Source of the DNA: Mycobacterium sp. IS-836
GTDB taxonomy: Bacteria; Actinomycetota; Actinomycetes; Mycobacteriales; Mycobacteriaceae
Assembly: GCF_001954275.1 (NCBI RefSeq)
Contig: NZ_MBEU01000006.1
Coordinates: forward strand, 1 to 64,000
Length of the DNA stretch: 64,000 nt
Direction of reading: 5' to 3'
The notes under the pieces are model-generated. The model did no database searches. It had not been told where the DNA came from and was given only the letters and a program-made list of their open reading frames with translations. Made by a program: the position numbers and the translations under genes. Below are positions 61,214-64,000 of this stretch, piece by piece. The first letter of the stretch is position 1; the number at the start of each line of letters is the position of its first letter.

Positions 61214-61533
61214 CGCCTGGGGCCAGCTCGCACATCGCAGCGGTCGGCGAGGCCCGCTGGGGCACCGACGCCTGCCGTCAGAAGCCACGGCTCCGCTAAA
61301 CGCCGGATTCGGTGGAGGAACCTTTCTCCCCCTAATGGGGGAGAGCCACACCGCCCGCAGCGGCCGCAGAGATCAACGGCGCCACCGCCTGGGAAGCACG
61401 AAACATGTTGCGGCAGAGTAACTTAGACGCCGCTCACACCCGCGTCCGGATCCCGTGCGGTGCCGGCGACCATGCCGAGTGACCCCCGAATCACGTCGTT
61501 GCGTAGGCAATCGCGTTGTGGCATATCTAGGGC
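61214..61533. other. Intergenic region with an orphan palindrome (site D)
   Basis: These 320 bp have no convincing gene; a 25-codon frame at 61405-61482 has no recognisable pattern. TCTCCCCCTAATGGGGGAGA (61325-61344) is a perfect 20-bp palindrome of the regulon type, yet no GGAT box lies 40 nt to either side. ATATCT (61523-61528) a few bases before the GTG at 61534 could serve as a -10 for the downstream gene. Confidence 0.5.
61325..61344. promoter_or_regulatory. Site D: perfect 20-bp palindrome between MFS-3 and the MBL gene
   Basis: TCTCCCCC and GGGGGAGA flank TAAT. The arms are identical to site C1. It lies 112 bp after the MFS-3 stop and about 200 bp before the metallo-beta-lactamase gene. 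It may control that gene from a distance, a small RNA, or bind extra regulator. A terminator is possible here but no T-run follows. Confidence 0.55.
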
Positions 61534-62427
61534 GTGATCGAAATCATTCTCCTTGGAACGGGCAGCCCGATACCCGATCCGCTGCGGGCCGGGCCCGCGA
61601 CCCTGGTACGTGCGGGTGGTCAGACGTTTCTGATCGACTGCGGCAGGGGTGTGTTGCAGCGTGCCGCCGCGATCGGCGTCGGCGCCAACGCGCTGACCGC
61701 CCTGCTCCTCACCCACCTGCACAGCGACCATATCGCCGACCTCGGCGACGTGCTGATCACCCGGTGGGTGAGCACCTTCACGCCCGAACCGGCACCCTTG
61801 CCGATCATCGGTCCGCCCGGGACCGCTGCCGCGGTCGAAGCGACGCTCGGCGCGTTCGGCGCCGACATCGGTTATCGGATTGCGCACCACGCCGACCTGA
61901 ACGGTCCTCCCGCCGTCGACGTCCGCGAATTCACCGAGGGCATCGTGTGGGACGCCGGCGACGTGCGCATCGAGGCCGCCCCGACGGATCACCGGCCGGT
62001 GGATCCCACCATCGGCTTTCGGTTACACCACGATTCGGCGTCGGTCGTCTTGGCCGGCGACACGGTGCCGTGCGCCAGCCTCGACGAGCTGGCCGCAGGC
62101 GCTGATGCACTGGTACACACCGTGATCCGCAAAGACCTCATCGAGGCGCTGCCGATGCAGCGGATCCGCGACATCTGCGACTATCACTCATCGGTCGAAG
62201 AGGCCGCCTGCACCGCAGAGCGGGCCGGCGTCGATACTCTGGTCCTGACGCACTGTGTGCCGGCGGTGGCGCCCGGTCAGGAGGATGACTGGCGGGGACG
62301 GGCGCGGTCACAGTTCAGTGGGCGCATCGAGCTGGGGCCGGATCTGCATCGCGTGGAAGTGATTGGAGCGCGGGAGAAAGTGACCACACTGCCCCCCGCG
62401 GGGAGCAAGAATACAAAGACCACATAG
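61534..62427 (+). CDS. Metallo-beta-lactamase-fold hydrolase (RNase Z/arylsulfatase-like)
   Basis: The 297-residue protein has the MBL zinc motif [14 protein letters not shown] (HxHxDH), an earlier [11 protein letters not shown] start typical of RNase Z and PqsE-like enzymes, and later metal ligands in [10 protein letters not shown] and [10 protein letters not shown]. Its GTG start may be leaderless. It is not the housekeeping RNase Z in appearance, since the exosite arm is absent. The response regulator gene starts 41 bp downstream on the same strand, so the two may be cotranscribed. Confidence 0.83.
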   Translation: MIEIILLGTGSPIPDPLRAGPATLVRAGGQTFLIDCGRGVLQRAAAIGVGANALTALLLTHLHSDHIADLGDVLITRWVSTFTPEPAPLPIIGPPGTAAAVEATLGAFGADIGYRIAHHADLNGPPAVDVREFTEGIVWDAGDVRIEAAPTDHRPVDPTIGFRLHHDSASVVLAGDTVPCASLDELAAGADALVHTVIRKDLIEALPMQRIRDICDYHSSVEEAACTAERAGVDTLVLTHCVPAVAPGQEDDWRGRARSQFSGRIELGPDLHRVEVIGAREKVTTLPPAGSKNTKTT

Positions 62428-62468
62428 CGGTGCCCGGTGGGACCAGCGCGACATTTCGGGAGCATCCC

Positions 62469-63116
62469 ATGAGCTACCCCTCAAAACGGATCAAAGTAGT
62501 CGTAGCCGACGACCACCCGGTGACCAGACAAGGCGTAGTACGAGCGCTGAATTCAAGCGGAAGAGTAGAGGTTGTCGCCGAAGTGGCCGACGGCAGAGCC
62601 GCGCTGGAGGCGATTCGCGAGCTGCGGCCGGCGGTGGCGCTGCTCGACTACAAGATGCCCGAACTCAACGGACTTGACGTCGTCCACGCCGTCACCCGGG
62701 ACGCGCTGCCCACCCGCATCGTGCTGCTCAGTGCCTTCGACGACAGTTCGGTTGTGTACAAAGCCCTGGCCGAAGGCGCCAAAGGCTACCTGACCAAAGA
62801 GTCCGACAGCGACGAGATCATCACCGCGGTCCTCAAATGCGCGGCCGGCGACGGTTACCTACCTACCCACCTGTCCGGTGCACTGGCAGGTGAACTCCAG
62901 CAGCGGGCTAAAGGCGAGTCCGCGCTGTTGACGACGCGCGAACAGGAGGTGGTCCGCATGATGGCCGACGGGTTGTCGGTTCCTCAGATCGCGTCGCGGC
63001 TGCATCTGGCGCCCAGCACGGTCAAGTCGCATGTGCAGAACCTCTACGAGAAGCTGAAGGTCTCCGACCGTGGCGCCGCGGTGGCCGAGGCGATGCGGCG
63101 TCGATTGGTGGAGTGA
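62469..63116 (+). CDS. NarL/LuxR-family response regulator
   Basis: The 215-residue protein has a receiver domain (VVVADDHPVTRQGVV; phospho-Asp in ALLDYKMPELNG; Lys in KGYLTKESDS) and a LuxR/GerE helix-turn-helix (LTTREQEVVRMMADGLSVPQIASRLHLAPSTVKSHVQNLYEKLKVSDR). The pattern closely resembles M. tuberculosis NarL (Rv0844c). NarL-type dimers bind palindromes of about 16-20 bp, so this is a candidate for the sites A-F binder. Its own leader holds only a poor match (CCCCGCGGGG at 62394). The kinase gene converges 14 bp away. Confidence 0.9.
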   Translation: MSYPSKRIKVVVADDHPVTRQGVVRALNSSGRVEVVAEVADGRAALEAIRELRPAVALLDYKMPELNGLDVVHAVTRDALPTRIVLLSAFDDSSVVYKALAEGAKGYLTKESDSDEIITAVLKCAAGDGYLPTHLSGALAGELQQRAKGESALLTTREQEVVRMMADGLSVPQIASRLHLAPSTVKSHVQNLYEKLKVSDRGAAVAEAMRRRLVE

Positions 63117-63130
63117 CCGGGGCGCTCTAC

Positions 63131-64000
63131 CTACACCCGCAGCGGGACTTCGATGCGGATGTGCGCTCCGGCGGGTTCGTCGACGATACGCATGCTGCCA
63201 CCGGCGGCCTCTACCCGCGCCCGGTGCGACGCCAAGCCGATGTGCCCCTCCGCGAGGCGGCGCGCCGCGGCGTCGCGCCTGATCCCAATCCCGTTGTCCG
63301 CCACGTCGAGACAGCACGCGTCGTCGACCACCGCCAGTTTCACGGAGGCCCGGCTGGCACGGGAATGACGGACCACGTTGGACAGCAACTCGCGAGTCAC
63401 CCCAAATATCATCGGGTCGATCGCGTTGGTGCCGGGATACTCGATATCGGTTGCGATGGCGATACCCGATCGCTCCGCGGTCAGCGAGGCCAGCTTGTGC
63501 ACCGCGGCGCCAAGCCCCACCTCGTCGAGGACCTCCGGGTGCAGCTCGAACGTGGCCTCCCGCAGGCGCCGCGACGCCTCCTGCAGGCTGGCCACCGCGC
63601 GGTCGAGCTGCACCGCGGGTGTCGTCTTGCGCAGGTCAGAGATGTCGCGACGGGCGGCGAGCACATCCTGCAGCGGACCGTCGTGGATGGCTTCGGCGAT
63701 CTGGCGGCGCTGCGCCTCCGAAGAGGTCATCGTATCCGCGAGCAATTCCTCGCGTGACGCGGTTACCGTGGCGACTTCGTCCTCGTACCTCGCCCGAAGA
63801 ACGGCCACCACCAACCTCGCGGAACAGACGAATGCATACATGGCCAGCAGCAGCGTCGTTTCGGGCCACCCGATGCGTGGCTGAATCACCGGGTCTTGCA
63901 ATAGGACTATCGCGAACGCGATGTAGATCGTCCCCAGCACCACCGCCGTCGGCCGCCACGACACTCCAGTCGCTACCAACATGGGCAGCAGGGCCATCAG
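63131..64000 (-). CDS. NarX/NarS-type sensor histidine kinase, C-terminal part (runs off window)
   Basis: At least 290 residues. Several membrane helices lie at the visible N-terminal side (VVLGTIYIAFAIVLL; TTLLLAMYAFVCSARLVVAVL). A HisKA_3 dimerisation helix with RRQIAEAIHDGPLQDVL (phospho-His) and an ATPase domain with VTRELLSNVVRHSRAS (N box), DNGIGI and GHIGLASHRARVEAAGG follow. The frame is open to the window end, so the N-terminus is missing. It lies convergent to the NarL-like regulator and is its probable partner. Confidence 0.88.
   Translation of the reverse strand: MMALLPMLVATGVSWRPTAVVLGTIYIAFAIVLLQDPVIQPRIGWPETTLLLAMYAFVCSARLVVAVLRARYEDEVATVTASREELLADTMTSSEAQRRQIAEAIHDGPLQDVLAARRDISDLRKTTPAVQLDRAVASLQEASRRLREATFELHPEVLDEVGLGAAVHKLASLTAERSGIAIATDIEYPGTNAIDPMIFGVTRELLSNVVRHSRASRASVKLAVVDDACCLDVADNGIGIRRDAAARRLAEGHIGLASHRARVEAAGGSMRIVDEPAGAHIRIEVPLRV

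Noticed and set aside
61405-61482. A 25-codon frame after site D
   Set aside because: No ribosome site, no recognisable pattern and normal chance length.
62389-62408. CCCCGCGGGG as a regulon site for the response regulator
   Set aside because: Centre bases do not fit NATC, the right arm lacks GGGGGA, and no GGAT box lies 40 nt away. It is inside the coding end of the MBL gene.

Overview
The window is a stretch of a GC-rich actinobacterial chromosome, almost certainly a slow-growing Mycobacterium. The evidence is gene content: a PPE protein of the SVP type, MmpS/MmpL transporters, a 13E12-family HNH protein, mfpA, dnaE2, lpqD, DUF732 and DUF3761 secreted proteins, and a SAM-IV riboswitch. From memory of the M. 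tuberculosis map, positions 1-53,700 follow, in reversed orientation, the block from acrA1 (Rv3391) to sigJ (Rv3328c). There are several insertions and duplications. I cannot name the species.

Layout. 1-9,835: acrA1 (cut by the window edge), lpqD, htdY, otsB, SOS-controlled dnaE2, an F420/FMN-type oxidoreductase, a nitroreductase, a quinone oxidoreductase/MarR divergent pair, and a trmL-like methylase. 10,113-14,959: an mfp 'conservon' operon (sensor kinase-like protein, roadblock, DUF742, small GTPase, MfpA). 14,982-20,157: two tandem FHA-ABC exporters of the Rv1747 type. 20,181-26,543: an old-yellow-enzyme homologue, folD, membrane and secreted small proteins, an FAD-linked oxidase and a 13E12 protein. 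26,664-31,330: a methionine operon (metC, two metX copies, a methyltransferase) led by a SAM-IV riboswitch. 31,491-35,017: both isocitrate dehydrogenase isozymes side by side. 35,014-40,531: a hydrolase, trpS, a YihY-type membrane protein, nagA and sugI. 40,650-51,363: two copies of an MFS/MmpL module flanking dacB1. 51,449-56,124: an aminotransferase, sigJ, a DDN-like protein, an esterase and an AraC regulator. 56,278-64,000: an accessory segment with a PPE gene, a QueD-FolE pterin pair, an extended SDR, an MFS transporter, a metallo-beta-lactamase-fold protein, a NarL-like response regulator and a convergent histidine kinase.

The main hidden signal is a 20-bp palindrome, roughly NNTCCCCCNATCGGGGGANA. 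Perfect or near-perfect copies lie at 40561, 47140, 59806 and 61325. Degenerate copies lie at 56156, 57410 and 59825. At five promoters (two paralogous MFS genes, PPE, queD-folE, third MFS) the centre of one site lies 39.5-40.5 nt before a GGAT/CGAT element that looks like a -10 box. This predicts one regulon joining efflux pumps, a PPE protein and a second GTP-cyclohydrolase/pterin pathway. The NarL-like response regulator encoded at 62469 is a candidate regulator, but that is inference.

No tRNA, rRNA, CRISPR array or insertion sequence was recognised.
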